Assembly (NCBI GenBank): GCA_945888525.1
Contig: CAMDAF010000008.1
Span: 1 to 64,000, forward strand
Source of the DNA: Chitinophaga pinensis
GTDB taxonomy: Bacteria; Bacteroidota; Bacteroidia; NS11-12g; UBA955
DNA: 64,000 bases
Direction: 5' to 3'
Shown here piece after piece: positions 7,365 through 16,617 of this stretch. The position numbers and the translations under genes are program-made. How positions within the stretch are numbered: the first letter of the stretch is position 1; each line of letters starts with the position of its first letter. Below the pieces are notes generated by a model. That model did not search any database. It was not told where the DNA came from and saw only the letters and a list, made by a program, of their open reading frames with translations.

Positions 7365-10010
7365 TTATTTCAGTCTCCAAATCTCCTTGCCGTATTCGTG
7401 CATATCCACAATATAGTATAGCACATTATTGGATACACATAAAAACATAGGGGGCAATAAATTGCTGCTGCTGTAGTCGGCTTGCACCATTGACGTTCCG
7501 CTGCCTTTGCCATTGCATTTCCATAATTCAGGGTCGTTGAGTCCGGAGATAGCAACGAAATATAAGTTGCCGTTAAACACACATAGGTTTCTGCAATTGC
7601 TGCCTGTGCTACCCTTTTGAATGTCCTTCACCATTTCAGTACCCTTCTCTGTGCCATTGCTCTTCCATAATTCAACCCCATACTTATTCGAATTGGCGGT
7701 AAAAAACAATTCACCGTTCAAAACAGTTAGTTCACCAGGATTGGAGTCTTCGTTTCCTGCATAAATATCAGCTACCATTAATGTACCCTCTGCTTTGCCA
7801 TCCGTTTTCCATAACTCCACGCCTTGCTTGCCATTGTTGGCGGTGAAAAACAATAAATTTCCGCAAACGGTGAGGTCTTCTGGATTGGAACCGAACTCAC
7901 CTTTATTGATATCAGATACCATTGTGGTTCCTGCAGCCGTTCCATCCGATTGCCATAATTCAAGACCGTGCAAACCATTGTCAGCGGCAAAGAACAATTT
8001 GTTGTTATAGGATTTAAACGCAATAGGGTCAGAGCTATGGGCACCATTGTACACATCATAAACGATAACGGTTCCTTTGTCTGTGCCATCGGTTTTCCAA
8101 AGTTCATTGCCTTCGTTGTAATTGTCTGCGGCAAAATACAAGGTGGATCCAACTAGGGTAAACCATTGTGGCGCCGAGGACTCAATGCCTCTTTGAATAT
8201 CCTTAATAAGGTAAGTACCCTTTTCGGTGCCATCGCTGCACCAAATCTCATTGCCCGTTTGTGCCTCATTGGCATTAAAATATACCTTATTTTTAAAGGC
8301 TATTAACTGCTGGTCTAGTCCCTTGGTTTTGCCAATACTAAAACTGCGCACGACTCTGGTTCCATTGGCTGTTCCGTCACTGCACCAAAGATCAATTTTC
8401 TTTTTGACATCGTTTTTACAAATAAAAAACAACTGACCATTTAATTCTGCTTTAGCTTCAATGTCGATATATTCATAGTCAGGGTACAATCGTTTAAGTT
8501 CAAGTGTACCCTCTTTGCTGCCATTGCTTTTCCATAGTTGCAAGCCAATCACTTCGTTTACACAAAAAACAAAAAGGTTATTGGAAACATTGGTTAAACT
8601 AAGCACATCAAAGGAGTTCCCTTTTTTATTGACATCAATTAGCAACTCTGCTTTGCTGAGTTTATCGTCAAGCCACCACAGTTCTTTTCCGTTAGCGGGT
8701 GTAGAGGCAAAGAATAAAAGCTTGTTGTTGATGCTGCAGAAATTATTTGGTGACTGAGGAAGATCGACACCATTTGCGATTCTTTTGAGCTCTGGTTTAG
8801 ACGATTTCAAATCGTATTTGCACAGATCATTGCTGTAAAAAATGATGTTGTTTTTAAAAAAAGCAGCTTGCCTTAACATTTCTCGTTTTTGTAACAAGTT
8901 GGTTCCGTCGATACTTCCGTCGGATATGTAGACATCGTATTCTGATATTTCTGTGGTTATTGCGTGTCTTGTTTCCTTAATGTTGGTATTGATACTTTTT
9001 ATGGCATTGAAAATTAAATCATCGCCAATCATTTGCAATTCATTTAGGTAGGAAACATTTGGTATGCTTTTAATTTTAGCTGTACCTAAGGTGCTGCCAT
9101 CTGACTTCCACAAGGTATTTCCCTCTGAAAAAAACAATGCATTGTTGCCACATGCAAAAGCCAATGAGGGCCAAGCACTGGAGTTTTGCGACCAATTCAC
9201 AAGCAATACCGGAGATTTTGCCCCTAGGGTAAACGCCCAAAGTTCGAATTTATAACCCATTTGATTTTTAACCCCAAGCTCCTTAATGTCTGTCCAAAAT
9301 ACAGTCTGTTTATAGGCTACATGTCCAATGTTGCGAATTGAATGCGCAGAACTAATTTTAATTGTCCCGTTTGCCGTACCATCCGATTGCCAAATACTTT
9401 CGCCTTCGCCCTTAATCGTCACTTTAAAAAACAAAACATTTTTTGCTGCACAAAGCATGCTCGGATGTGCACTTCCTGCGGGATCAATGTCTTTAACCAT
9501 AAAGGTGCCAGCTTCAGTGCCATCGCTGCGCCACAATTCAGCGCCATTCTTACCATCGTCGGCAGTGAAGAACAAAACATTGTTGACATTGCATAAGTAA
9601 CGGGGACTGAAATTCCTGCGTCCACTGTTGATGTCTTTTACACGCACTGTGCCTTTATCGGTGCCATCGGTTTTCCACAACTCCGTACCCTTATCACTTT
9701 CATAGGCAGTAAAGAAAAGGGTAGAACCAACAGCACATAAATTTTTAGGAGAAGAGCCACAAATGCCCACGCACAAGTCTTTTACCATAAGCGTACCAGC
9801 CGATGTTCCATCGGTTTTCCAAAGTTCACGGCCATGCAAACCATCTTCAGCGGTAAAAAAAGCCATGTTGTCACAGGCGGTAAGAAAATCGGGGTTAGAC
9901 CCTTTGTTGCCTGGAGCAAAGTCACCGAGCATCGCAGGCTTTTGTGCAAGCATTGATAAAGAGAACAGGAAACAAAAAAGAAATAGACAAACCGAACGCG
10001 TGTAATTCAT
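7365..10010 (-). CDS. ELWxxDGT repeat protein, secreted
   Basis: The ATG at 10010 begins a signal peptide (MNYTRSVCLFLFCFLFSLSMLAQ); an in-frame TTG at 10028 is less likely. The remaining roughly 860 residues are built from about 14 copies of a 45-55-residue unit whose core reads ELW(K/R/Q)(S/T)DGT-x2-GT-x-M/L-V-K-D-I, followed by a segment like LFFTADDGKNG. This ELWxxDGT repeat is known from myxobacteria and Bacteroidota and is expected to form a beta-propeller or solenoid. Some copies are degenerate (ELWWLDDK, EIWRLK at the end). Unlike the other large secreted proteins here it lacks a T9SS sorting domain. Repeat-derived similarity is visible at DNA level across the whole gene. Function unknown. 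Confidence 0.88.
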   Translation of the reverse strand: MNYTRSVCLFLFCFLFSLSMLAQKPAMLGDFAPGNKGSNPDFLTACDNMAFFTAEDGLHGRELWKTDGTSAGTLMVKDLCVGICGSSPKNLCAVGSTLFFTAYESDKGTELWKTDGTDKGTVRVKDINSGRRNFSPRYLCNVNNVLFFTADDGKNGAELWRSDGTEAGTFMVKDIDPAGSAHPSMLCAAKNVLFFKVTIKGEGESIWQSDGTANGTIKISSAHSIRNIGHVAYKQTVFWTDIKELGVKNQMGYKFELWAFTLGAKSPVLLVNWSQNSSAWPSLAFACGNNALFFSEGNTLWKSDGSTLGTAKIKSIPNVSYLNELQMIGDDLIFNAIKSINTNIKETRHAITTEISEYDVYISDGSIDGTNLLQKREMLRQAAFFKNNIIFYSNDLCKYDLKSSKPELKRIANGVDLPQSPNNFCSINNKLLFFASTPANGKELWWLDDKLSKAELLIDVNKKGNSFDVLSLTNVSNNLFVFCVNEVIGLQLWKSNGSKEGTLELKRLYPDYEYIDIEAKAELNGQLFFICKNDVKKKIDLWCSDGTANGTRVVRSFSIGKTKGLDQQLIAFKNKVYFNANEAQTGNEIWCSDGTEKGTYLIKDIQRGIESSAPQWFTLVGSTLYFAADNYNEGNELWKTDGTDKGTVIVYDVYNGAHSSDPIAFKSYNNKLFFAADNGLHGLELWQSDGTAAGTTMVSDINKGEFGSNPEDLTVCGNLLFFTANNGKQGVELWKTDGKAEGTLMVADIYAGNEDSNPGELTVLNGELFFTANSNKYGVELWKSNGTEKGTEMVKDIQKGSTGSNCRNLCVFNGNLYFVAISGLNDPELWKCNGKGSGTSMVQADYSSSNLLPPMFLCVSNNVLYYIVDMHEYGKEIWRLK

Positions 10011-10071
10011 ACCAATGCAATGATACAAAAAGAGTGCAAATAAATTGAACAGAATAATAGAGAATACCTAT

Positions 10072-10101
10072 TTGTGCAAATTGATTTTAACATTACCTTT
10101 G
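10072..10101 (+). promoter_or_regulatory. Promoter of the SDR-menA-menC operon, predicted leaderless
   Basis: TTG (10072-10074), a 19-base spacer and TACCTTTG (10094-10101) match the Bacteroidota sigma-A promoter at both elements. The GTG start of the first gene begins after only four more bases (10106), about where transcription should start. The mRNA is therefore predicted to be leaderless. Confidence 0.75.
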
Positions 10102-10105
10102 CCTA

Positions 10106-10888
10106 GTGCACATTAATTTACTCGGAAAAACAGCATTGGTTTGTGGCAGCAGCCAAGGGATAGGAAAAGCGATTGCTATAGAATTGTCTAAAGCGGGTGC
10201 TAGTATTATTTTACTGGCCAGAAACGCTGAGCGCTTGCAAGAAACCATAAAGGATTTATACTATTCAGAAGGCCAAGAACACCAATTTTTAATTGCCGAT
10301 TTTTCAAGCACCTCTTCGGTGGCGGAAATTTGTAAAACATTGTCAGCTCTTCCAATTGACATCTTAATAAATAATACGGGTGGGCCAGCAGCGGGCAAAG
10401 CCATAGATGCTAAACCAGAAGAATTCATTGCAGCATTCAACGCCCATTTGATCAACAACCAACAATTGGTTCAAGCCGTTTCAGTTGGCATGTGTGAAAG
10501 AAGCTTCGGACGCATCATCAATATTATTTCAACGTCTGTAAAAGTTCCTTTGGCCAACCTAGGCGTTAGCAATACCATTAGAGGCGCTGTAGGCAATTGG
10601 TCTAAAACCATTGCAACAGAATTGGCTCCGTTCGGCATAACCGTTAACAATATTTTACCAGGCGCTACAGAGACCGAGCGTTTGAATACAATAATCAACA
10701 ACAAATCGGGCAAACTAAACGTTGAAAGAGATGAAATAGAAAACGAAATGTTGGCTGAGATACCTATGAAGCGCTTTGGCAAACCAGAAGAGCCTGCATA
10801 CGCTGCATGCTTTTTATGTTCAGAGTTTGCAGCATACATCACCGGCACAAACATCGTAGTTGATGGAGGACGCACCCCTTGTCTCTAA
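10106..10888 (+). CDS. Atypical short-chain dehydrogenase/reductase family protein
   Basis: A Rossmann-fold SDR of 260 residues with the cofactor motif CGSSQGIGKAIA (about 13-24), the NNTGG segment near residue 91 and the C-terminal strand YITGTNIVVDGGRTPCL. The canonical catalytic Tyr-x3-Lys is replaced: aligning on ELAPFGITVNNILPG, the YxxxK position reads S-N-T-I-R, while the catalytic-Ser region IISTSVKVP is kept. The protein may therefore use a different mechanism or not be an oxidoreductase. The start is a GTG five bases after the promoter element, with an in-frame stop at 10088-10090, so no earlier start exists. It overlaps menA by 10 nt, suggesting a link to menaquinone or lipid metabolism; the substrate is unknown. 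Confidence 0.88.
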   Translation: MHINLLGKTALVCGSSQGIGKAIAIELSKAGASIILLARNAERLQETIKDLYYSEGQEHQFLIADFSSTSSVAEICKTLSALPIDILINNTGGPAAGKAIDAKPEEFIAAFNAHLINNQQLVQAVSVGMCERSFGRIINIISTSVKVPLANLGVSNTIRGAVGNWSKTIATELAPFGITVNNILPGATETERLNTIINNKSGKLNVERDEIENEMLAEIPMKRFGKPEEPAYAACFLCSEFAAYITGTNIVVDGGRTPCL

Positions 10889-11796
10889 AAACCTATATAC
10901 AAGCCGCGCGTTTGCGCACCCTACCCTTGGCCATTTCAGGTGCCATCACAGGCAATCTATTGGCCTATTCAGAAACAGGGAATTTTAATTCAAGCATATT
11001 TGCCTTAAGTTTATTAACCGCCATACTCTTGCAGGTATTGAGCAACTACGCCAACGATTACGGCGACTTCAAAAACGGCGCAGATACCCACGAAAGAACA
11101 GACCGCGTAATGGCCTCTGGGGCTATGAGCGAAAAGTCAATGGTCTTGTCTATTCGCATATTAATTGGCTTGAGTTTAACCAGTGGTATTGCCTTACTTT
11201 TAATTGGCATTGAAACCATCAACCTATCCTTTTGGATTTTATTGGGTGTTGGATTGCTTGGCATAGCAGCAGCATATTTTTACACAGCAGGCAGCAAGCC
11301 TTATGGCTATGCAGGTTATGGCGATGTTTCAGTATTTATATTCTTCGGATTGTTGTCGGTTGTAGGCACATACTTTTTACAAACTCAGAATGTAGACTCA
11401 CATATTTGGTGGGTTGCTGCAGCGATTGGCTTACTAAGCACCGGGGTTTTAAACATCAACAATATCCGCGACATTGAAAGCGACAAAGCAAAAAACAAAA
11501 TGACCATCGCTGTAAAATTGGGTTACAAAAGTGCTTTGTATTACCAATTGGCCTTATTGTTTACCGCCGTATTTTGCCTTACCACCTACTCTATTTTCAG
11601 CATCAACTTGGGCATTATTCTGGTGTCCAACTATCTCATATTTTCATTGTTAATCTACCTGCATTATGAGGCATTAAAAACTTGTAAAAGCAGACCAGAT
11701 TTTAACAAACAATTAAAGTTTTTATCCCTTTTGATCCTAGGCATGATGCTGTATTTTTGCCTTTCAGAAATTTTGTTTAAACCAGTTTGGGATTAA
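10879..11796 (+). CDS. menA: 1,4-dihydroxy-2-naphthoate polyprenyltransferase MenA
   Basis: A membrane UbiA-family prenyltransferase that attaches the polyprenyl chain to 1,4-dihydroxy-2-naphthoate in menaquinone synthesis. The 305-residue protein is strongly hydrophobic with about nine membrane helices. The two Asp-rich prenyl-diphosphate/Mg motifs are NDYGDFKNGAD (about 57-67) and NIRDIESDKAKNK (about 194-206). The start is TTG, lying 10 nt inside the end of the SDR gene, and the gene's own end overlaps menC by 10 nt. This points to translational coupling through the three-gene unit. menD, menF, menB and menE are not in the window. Confidence 0.95.
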   Translation: MSLKTYIQAARLRTLPLAISGAITGNLLAYSETGNFNSSIFALSLLTAILLQVLSNYANDYGDFKNGADTHERTDRVMASGAMSEKSMVLSIRILIGLSLTSGIALLLIGIETINLSFWILLGVGLLGIAAAYFYTAGSKPYGYAGYGDVSVFIFFGLLSVVGTYFLQTQNVDSHIWWVAAAIGLLSTGVLNINNIRDIESDKAKNKMTIAVKLGYKSALYYQLALLFTAVFCLTTYSIFSINLGIILVSNYLIFSLLIYLHYEALKTCKSRPDFNKQLKFLSLLILGMMLYFCLSEILFKPVWD

Positions 11797-12851
11797 TAGC
11801 CAGCATCAGCAAGCACAGCCTTAAGTTTAAAAAACCTGCCACCACCAGCAGAGGCAATTACAAAGAAAGAACCATCTATCTTTTATCCATACACAATGCC
11901 TTAAATCCTACCATTGTTGGGCTTGGCGAATGCGCCCCTTTAAGTGGTTTGAGTATGGACGACCACAAAGATTATGAATCTAAATTGGAAGAACTTGTTA
12001 AACAAATCAACAAGAACAAGGCCGACGATTTTCCTTTTCATGAATTCCCTTCGATTAAATTTGGTTTAGAAACCGCTTTATTGGATTTGAAAAATGGAGG
12101 CCGAAAAATAATCTTCCAAAACTTTTATGCCATTGGCAGACAAGGCATACCAATTAATGGTTTGGTGTGGATGGATAATTTGGAGGAGATGAAGGAAGAA
12201 GTACTTGAGAAAATTGAAAAAGGATTCGACTGCATCAAAATAAAAATCGGTGCTCTAAAATTCGAGAAAGAATTGGAACTTTTGGCGTTTGTTCGCGCGC
12301 AAAAAGGTGGCGATAAACTGATTTTAAGGGTGGATGCCAACGGGGCATTTAAACCCAGTGAAGCAATGGAAAAATTGGAGGCTTTAAAACCTTTTAATTT
12401 ACACAGCATTGAACAACCGATTAAAGCAGGACAGATAGAAACAATGGCAGAACTGTGCAAGAGCAGTCCCATTCCTATTGCGCTCGACGAAGAACTGATA
12501 GGCATACACAAAGAAGAAGACATGCTGAAGCTTTTAGAAACCATAAAGCCTCAGTACATTGTTTTAAAACCAAATTTAGTTGGCGGATTTGTGCAAACAG
12601 ATTTATGGATTAAAACAGCAGAGAGACTAAATATCGGCTGGTGGATTACCTCAGCCTTGGAGAGCAATATAGGGCTAAATGCCATAGCGCAATATGCGGC
12701 AGGATTTCCAAAGGCCATCCATTCTGGTTTGGGTACAGGACAATTGTACAAAGATAATTTTATGCCCTACACCCGCATAGACAAAGGCTTTTTGTGGAGA
12801 GACATGGGAAACAATTCGTCAGATACCTTAAGTCCACCAGAACAGCTATAA
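11787..12851 (+). CDS. menC: o-succinylbenzoate synthase MenC (enolase superfamily)
   Basis: Dehydrates SHCHC to o-succinylbenzoate in menaquinone synthesis. Enolase-superfamily landmarks are in order: CIKIKIG (catalytic KxK near residue 150), LRVDANG (first metal Asp near 184), SIEQP (Glu near 210), ALDEE (Asp near 233) and VLKPN (second catalytic Lys near 260). At 354 residues it has the full capping domain and barrel. Dipeptide epimerases of the same superfamily look similar, but the overlap with menA decides for MenC. The start is TTG, 10 nt before the menA stop ends. Confidence 0.93.
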   Translation: MGLIASISKHSLKFKKPATTSRGNYKERTIYLLSIHNALNPTIVGLGECAPLSGLSMDDHKDYESKLEELVKQINKNKADDFPFHEFPSIKFGLETALLDLKNGGRKIIFQNFYAIGRQGIPINGLVWMDNLEEMKEEVLEKIEKGFDCIKIKIGALKFEKELELLAFVRAQKGGDKLILRVDANGAFKPSEAMEKLEALKPFNLHSIEQPIKAGQIETMAELCKSSPIPIALDEELIGIHKEEDMLKLLETIKPQYIVLKPNLVGGFVQTDLWIKTAERLNIGWWITSALESNIGLNAIAQYAAGFPKAIHSGLGTGQLYKDNFMPYTRIDKGFLWRDMGNNSSDTLSPPEQL

Positions 12852-12917
12852 AAAACAAAGCCCTTAGAAAATATCCAAGAGCTTCGTTTCCAATTAACAT
12901 TATAGAAATATTTTCGT

Positions 12918-14720
12918 TTACTCAATAATCAATTGTCGGTAAACGCTGTAACCTTCAACTTTAAATTCTATGGTATAAATACCTTTGGCCAATGATGACA
13001 AGTCAGTACTACCTGCTTGCAATTGTTTTTCAGCGACCAATTTACCATCCACAGCATACACTTTTATAAGTGCTTCGCGAACATCAATACTGGAAGAATT
13101 GAAACTGATTTGCCCATTGCTTGGATTTGGATATACATTCAAATCGATTTTTCTGTAGTTGATAATGCCTGTTAAATCGTCGGCCGTTACAGTAATGGTG
13201 TCGTAATAAAAAGTTGGGCAATTGTAAGGTGGGTTATTGATTTGATGCTCAATAATGTATTTCCCAGGACTGCTAAACACGAAGGTATCTCTTTGTTTGT
13301 TGTTGCTAGTGTATAGCGGTGTTCCTGAATTGCTGCTGTCTCTAATTATATTCTTATAGGTATTTGAAGTCCCACTTGACCCATTTAATGGATTGGCAAA
13401 TATTTCTAAGCCTCCTTTGTATAATTTTTTATAAACCAATTTGTCTTTTGCTTTAGACTTAACTGAAATGATATAGGTCTTAGAGGTTTGACCAACTGCA
13501 CCACAGAAATTATCAGTAGAAATGGCCGTAAATCTGTAGGCACTTGCACGGGCATCCCCGTCTTTGGTTTGCCAGCAAAACTCAGCTTGTTTTTCACGGG
13601 CTGTGGGATCAATGATTCTAAAAGTAGCATTTACAACACCACTGTCCCAAGTTAATTGAACAGTATCTGAAACAGTTTGCTGAGGTAAAAAAGCTTCGTC
13701 TTTACTGCTGATGGTAAAACATAATTTATTGCCTTCACATACTGAATATCTATTATTGCCTGTAAAGTATGGGGCATTGTTGTCCGTGCATTGTTGCACA
13801 AACCAAGTTGATTCACGTTTTACATATCCAATAATTTGCCATACCCCAGCGCTGTCTTTTCTCCATTCATTGACTTTGAAGGCAATTACACCCCCCTCAT
13901 CACATTTGATTGGTGTAAAAACCACATCGCCAGTTTCTTTGTCAAAATAAAAACCGCGTGGTGGCTTGGCACTTGGCAGAGGTTTGCAATTAAGAGTGCC
14001 TGGAGTTGGCGGACAATAAGGCGTCATAGGGTAATTCTGGTCATATGAACCCGTGTAGGTTTCAGGATCGTTTAAGCCCTTTAAAGGCGCTGCCATTTCA
14101 AATGACAAGCTATCGCCTTCGGCCAGCTCAATTCCACCATTGTTGTAAGAAAATGGCGTGTTACAACACAAATTGCGCAAAGGAAGGGTTTTAAAAATGG
14201 GCGATGTGTTGCCAATGTTTTTTACTGCACAAAAATCGACCATCGCATCCAAATAAAAATTACCTGGGCTCATCGTGGTTACAGCACCAGCGCGGCAACA
14301 CAATGAAAAATAAAACAAGACCTTACATGAACTTGATTTAATAGAACTATACGGCGCTTGAGAAAAATCAACAGTCGATTCAAAAATATGCTCTTCGGTG
14401 CCTGAATTTGTTGTCGTATTGTTCGGGTCGCATGGCAGGGTATCTTTTTTGCAAACCAAACTAATGTCTTTTATGGAGGTTCTCGTAACAACTATCGTTG
14501 CATCAACATTTCCATCGGCACTGCTTACACCAAAACGAACCTGTTTTAAATCCAATGGAACCCCAGAACATTCGCGGTAAAGTTTATACACCACTTTGTA
14601 TTTTGTAGGGGTTAGATAAATATATTTAATGTCGCCACCCAATACATGCGAGGCTATGCTATTTTGAGTAAACAATAAACCTAATATTGTCAGTGCCCAT
14701 AGTTTTAAGGTTGTTTTCAT
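12918..14720 (-). CDS. T9SS-exported surface protein, SHVLGGD family
   Basis: A 600-residue secreted protein with a signal peptide (to about residue 23) followed immediately by SHVLGGDIKYIYLTPTKYKV and YKLYRECSGVPL. This N-terminal module is seen in many large Bacteroidota adhesin-like proteins. The middle contains Ig/PKD-like beta segments and many Cys residues. The C-terminal 80 residues form a T9SS type A sorting domain: NVYPNPSNGQISF, then VYAVDGKLV and LAKGIYTIEF, ending YRQLIIE. It is expected to be moved across the outer membrane and attached to the surface; the function (adhesion or matrix) is not known. Divergent from the gene at 14837. Confidence 0.9.
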   Translation of the reverse strand: MKTTLKLWALTILGLLFTQNSIASHVLGGDIKYIYLTPTKYKVVYKLYRECSGVPLDLKQVRFGVSSADGNVDATIVVTRTSIKDISLVCKKDTLPCDPNNTTTNSGTEEHIFESTVDFSQAPYSSIKSSSCKVLFYFSLCCRAGAVTTMSPGNFYLDAMVDFCAVKNIGNTSPIFKTLPLRNLCCNTPFSYNNGGIELAEGDSLSFEMAAPLKGLNDPETYTGSYDQNYPMTPYCPPTPGTLNCKPLPSAKPPRGFYFDKETGDVVFTPIKCDEGGVIAFKVNEWRKDSAGVWQIIGYVKRESTWFVQQCTDNNAPYFTGNNRYSVCEGNKLCFTISSKDEAFLPQQTVSDTVQLTWDSGVVNATFRIIDPTAREKQAEFCWQTKDGDARASAYRFTAISTDNFCGAVGQTSKTYIISVKSKAKDKLVYKKLYKGGLEIFANPLNGSSGTSNTYKNIIRDSSNSGTPLYTSNNKQRDTFVFSSPGKYIIEHQINNPPYNCPTFYYDTITVTADDLTGIINYRKIDLNVYPNPSNGQISFNSSSIDVREALIKVYAVDGKLVAEKQLQAGSTDLSSLAKGIYTIEFKVEGYSVYRQLIIE

Positions 14721-14836
14721 TATGATTTAGTTCTTAGACGTAAATTTAAATTAAAATGTGGCATAAAAAAATAAAAAATGTAAAAAATCAGTTAAAATGT
14801 GGTTCTTTGAATCAAGATAATACAAAACTTTTTAAA

Positions 14837-16039
14837 ATGAAATACAAAATTCTTTTCCTTATTATCGGCTTGTTTTCATGTGTATTATCGAATGCTCAAA
14901 CAAGAGGCTGCACAGACAAGCAGGCCAACAACTACAATTCGTCAGCTAAAGAAAACGATGGCTCTTGCACTTATAACAAAACCAGTTATAAGTCAAAGAT
15001 AATTTGTTCTAAACTTAGCGATACGCTCATTGAAAGCAGTGGCTTGATTTATTTCAACAATTTATTTTGGACCCTCAACGACAGCGACAATCCACCAATA
15101 CTTTATGCCTTTGATAGCATGGGTGGTCAAATAAAACACCAAACAGTTTTAAGCAATAACAGCAATACAGATTGGGAAGACTTAAGCCAAGATGAAAACT
15201 ACATTTACGTAGGTGATTTTGGCAACAACAATGGTTCACGCAAGGACTTGCATATATTGAAAATCAAAAAATCAGATATAAATCTTAATGTTTCAATTGA
15301 TACCGTTAATACAGGAAAGATCCGATTCCAATTTGGCGATCAATCTGTTTTTAATAGCGGTTCACAAAACCACAATTTCGATCTTGAAGCCATGTGCTTG
15401 ATCAACGACAGTATCCATTTGTTTAGTAAAAATTGGGCCGATTTAAAAAGCAAACATTATAGCTGTCCCACCGATACTGGATTTTACAATTTATCACCTT
15501 TAGAAACATTAGAAACCAATGGACTTGTTACCGGGGCTGCTATCAATAAGAATGGCACCATAAGCTTATGTGGCTACAACATAAGCAATGGCACTAGCTT
15601 TTTATACCTGATGTGGGATTATAAAAACAACATTTGCTTAAGTGGCAACAAAAGAAGAATTGATTTAGGTACGGTGTTTCATAATGGGCAAAATGAAGCT
15701 GTTTGTTTTAAAGGCAATACTTTGTATATGAGCAATGAAAAAAGAATAGCAGATGCTCAATTGCAAAGGATTGAAATAGAGCAATGGTTGGGAATAAAAT
15801 CAGCGTTAAATCAGCAAATCAATTTGTTTTCCAGTTATTGCAAAGACCATGAACTGTTCGTTGCATACAAAGCCATCGAAAATCCTGTTGCAATAAAAAT
15901 AATCGATTCAAGTGGTAAAACAGTATTTACCCAATCCAATTTTAGCGGGGAATTAAAACTAGATGTCTCGAGTTGGGCTAAGGGTGTTTATACATTTGAA
16001 ATGGAAGGTGGCCCAAATCGAAAAATAATCATCGAATAA
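14837..16039 (+). CDS. T9SS-exported protein with GCTDxxAxNYN motif
   Basis: An upstream in-frame ATG at 14756 would put 27 polar residues before the signal peptide, so I chose the ATG at 14837 (MKYKILFLIIGLFSCVLSNAQ). The mature N-terminus has the Bacteroidota calcium-type motif GCTDKQANNYN...DGSC. The next 270 residues look like a six-bladed propeller: SSGLIYFNNLFWTLNDSDN, DWEDLSQDENYIYVGDFGNN and NFDLEAMCL occur in a pattern seen in SdiA-regulated/esterase-like propellers. The end is a shortened T9SS sorting domain (VKIIDSSGKTVFTQ, SWAKGVYTFEM, RKIIIE). Product 400 residues; the function is not assigned. Confidence 0.85.
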   Translation: MKYKILFLIIGLFSCVLSNAQTRGCTDKQANNYNSSAKENDGSCTYNKTSYKSKIICSKLSDTLIESSGLIYFNNLFWTLNDSDNPPILYAFDSMGGQIKHQTVLSNNSNTDWEDLSQDENYIYVGDFGNNNGSRKDLHILKIKKSDINLNVSIDTVNTGKIRFQFGDQSVFNSGSQNHNFDLEAMCLINDSIHLFSKNWADLKSKHYSCPTDTGFYNLSPLETLETNGLVTGAAINKNGTISLCGYNISNGTSFLYLMWDYKNNICLSGNKRRIDLGTVFHNGQNEAVCFKGNTLYMSNEKRIADAQLQRIEIEQWLGIKSALNQQINLFSSYCKDHELFVAYKAIENPVAIKIIDSSGKTVFTQSNFSGELKLDVSSWAKGVYTFEMEGGPNRKIIIE

Positions 16040-16041
16040 GT

Positions 16042-16617
16042 TTATTTCCAAACCGTGGTTTCGATCATTCTCACCACATCCTGTTTGATGAATTGAAAGA
16101 TTGGCTCTATGCTGTCAATCTCAGTCTTGGCATTAAAATACAAAGCACCGCGCAAAAAATGTTTTTGTCCATCGCTGATGTAAAAATTCAGGTTGGTGGC
16201 TGTGTTGCCTTTTAATTCGTAAATGATACCACTTGAGTGTGTTTTTGGATTTTGAAGTTCTATTTCCTCAATCTCCTCAGCTCGGACATCATGTTTGTAT
16301 GCCAGTCGACGGGTGTCATCAAACAATTGGTCAAATTCTGAACGGTCTTTAAACTCTTGGTAACTTAAATGCAGCGTCGCATTGAAGGGCAAATAATGCA
16401 CATTGTACCAATAGGGATGCGCATTGCTGTCAGCATCGCGGTAAGGTTCTACAATTGCGTATTTAGGGTAAAGGAAAGAATATGGTGCAGTGGTATCAAA
16501 TAATTGATAGGCTTTTTCAGGATAGTACTCACGGGGATATGCGTGGGGTTTTGGCACATTGACATCAGACCCACAAGCAGCCAATAATAGTAGAATTATA
16601 AATTGTATTGCTCTCAT
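16042..16617 (-). CDS. gldD: Gliding motility lipoprotein GldD
   Basis: A 191-residue lipoprotein (lipobox LLAAC in MRAIQFIILLLLAACGS) matching GldD: PKPHAYPREYYPEKAYQLF at the mature N-terminus and YWYNVHYLPFNATLHLSY in the middle are typical. GldD is required for gliding and chitin use in Flavobacterium johnsoniae; its exact role near the T9SS/gliding machinery is unsettled. It overlaps gldE by ATGA, so the two are translationally coupled, as elsewhere in the phylum. It converges with the T9SS gene at 14837 with only a 2-nt gap between stops. Confidence 0.92.
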   Translation of the reverse strand: MRAIQFIILLLLAACGSDVNVPKPHAYPREYYPEKAYQLFDTTAPYSFLYPKYAIVEPYRDADSNAHPYWYNVHYLPFNATLHLSYQEFKDRSEFDQLFDDTRRLAYKHDVRAEEIEEIELQNPKTHSSGIIYELKGNTATNLNFYISDGQKHFLRGALYFNAKTEIDSIEPIFQFIKQDVVRMIETTVWK

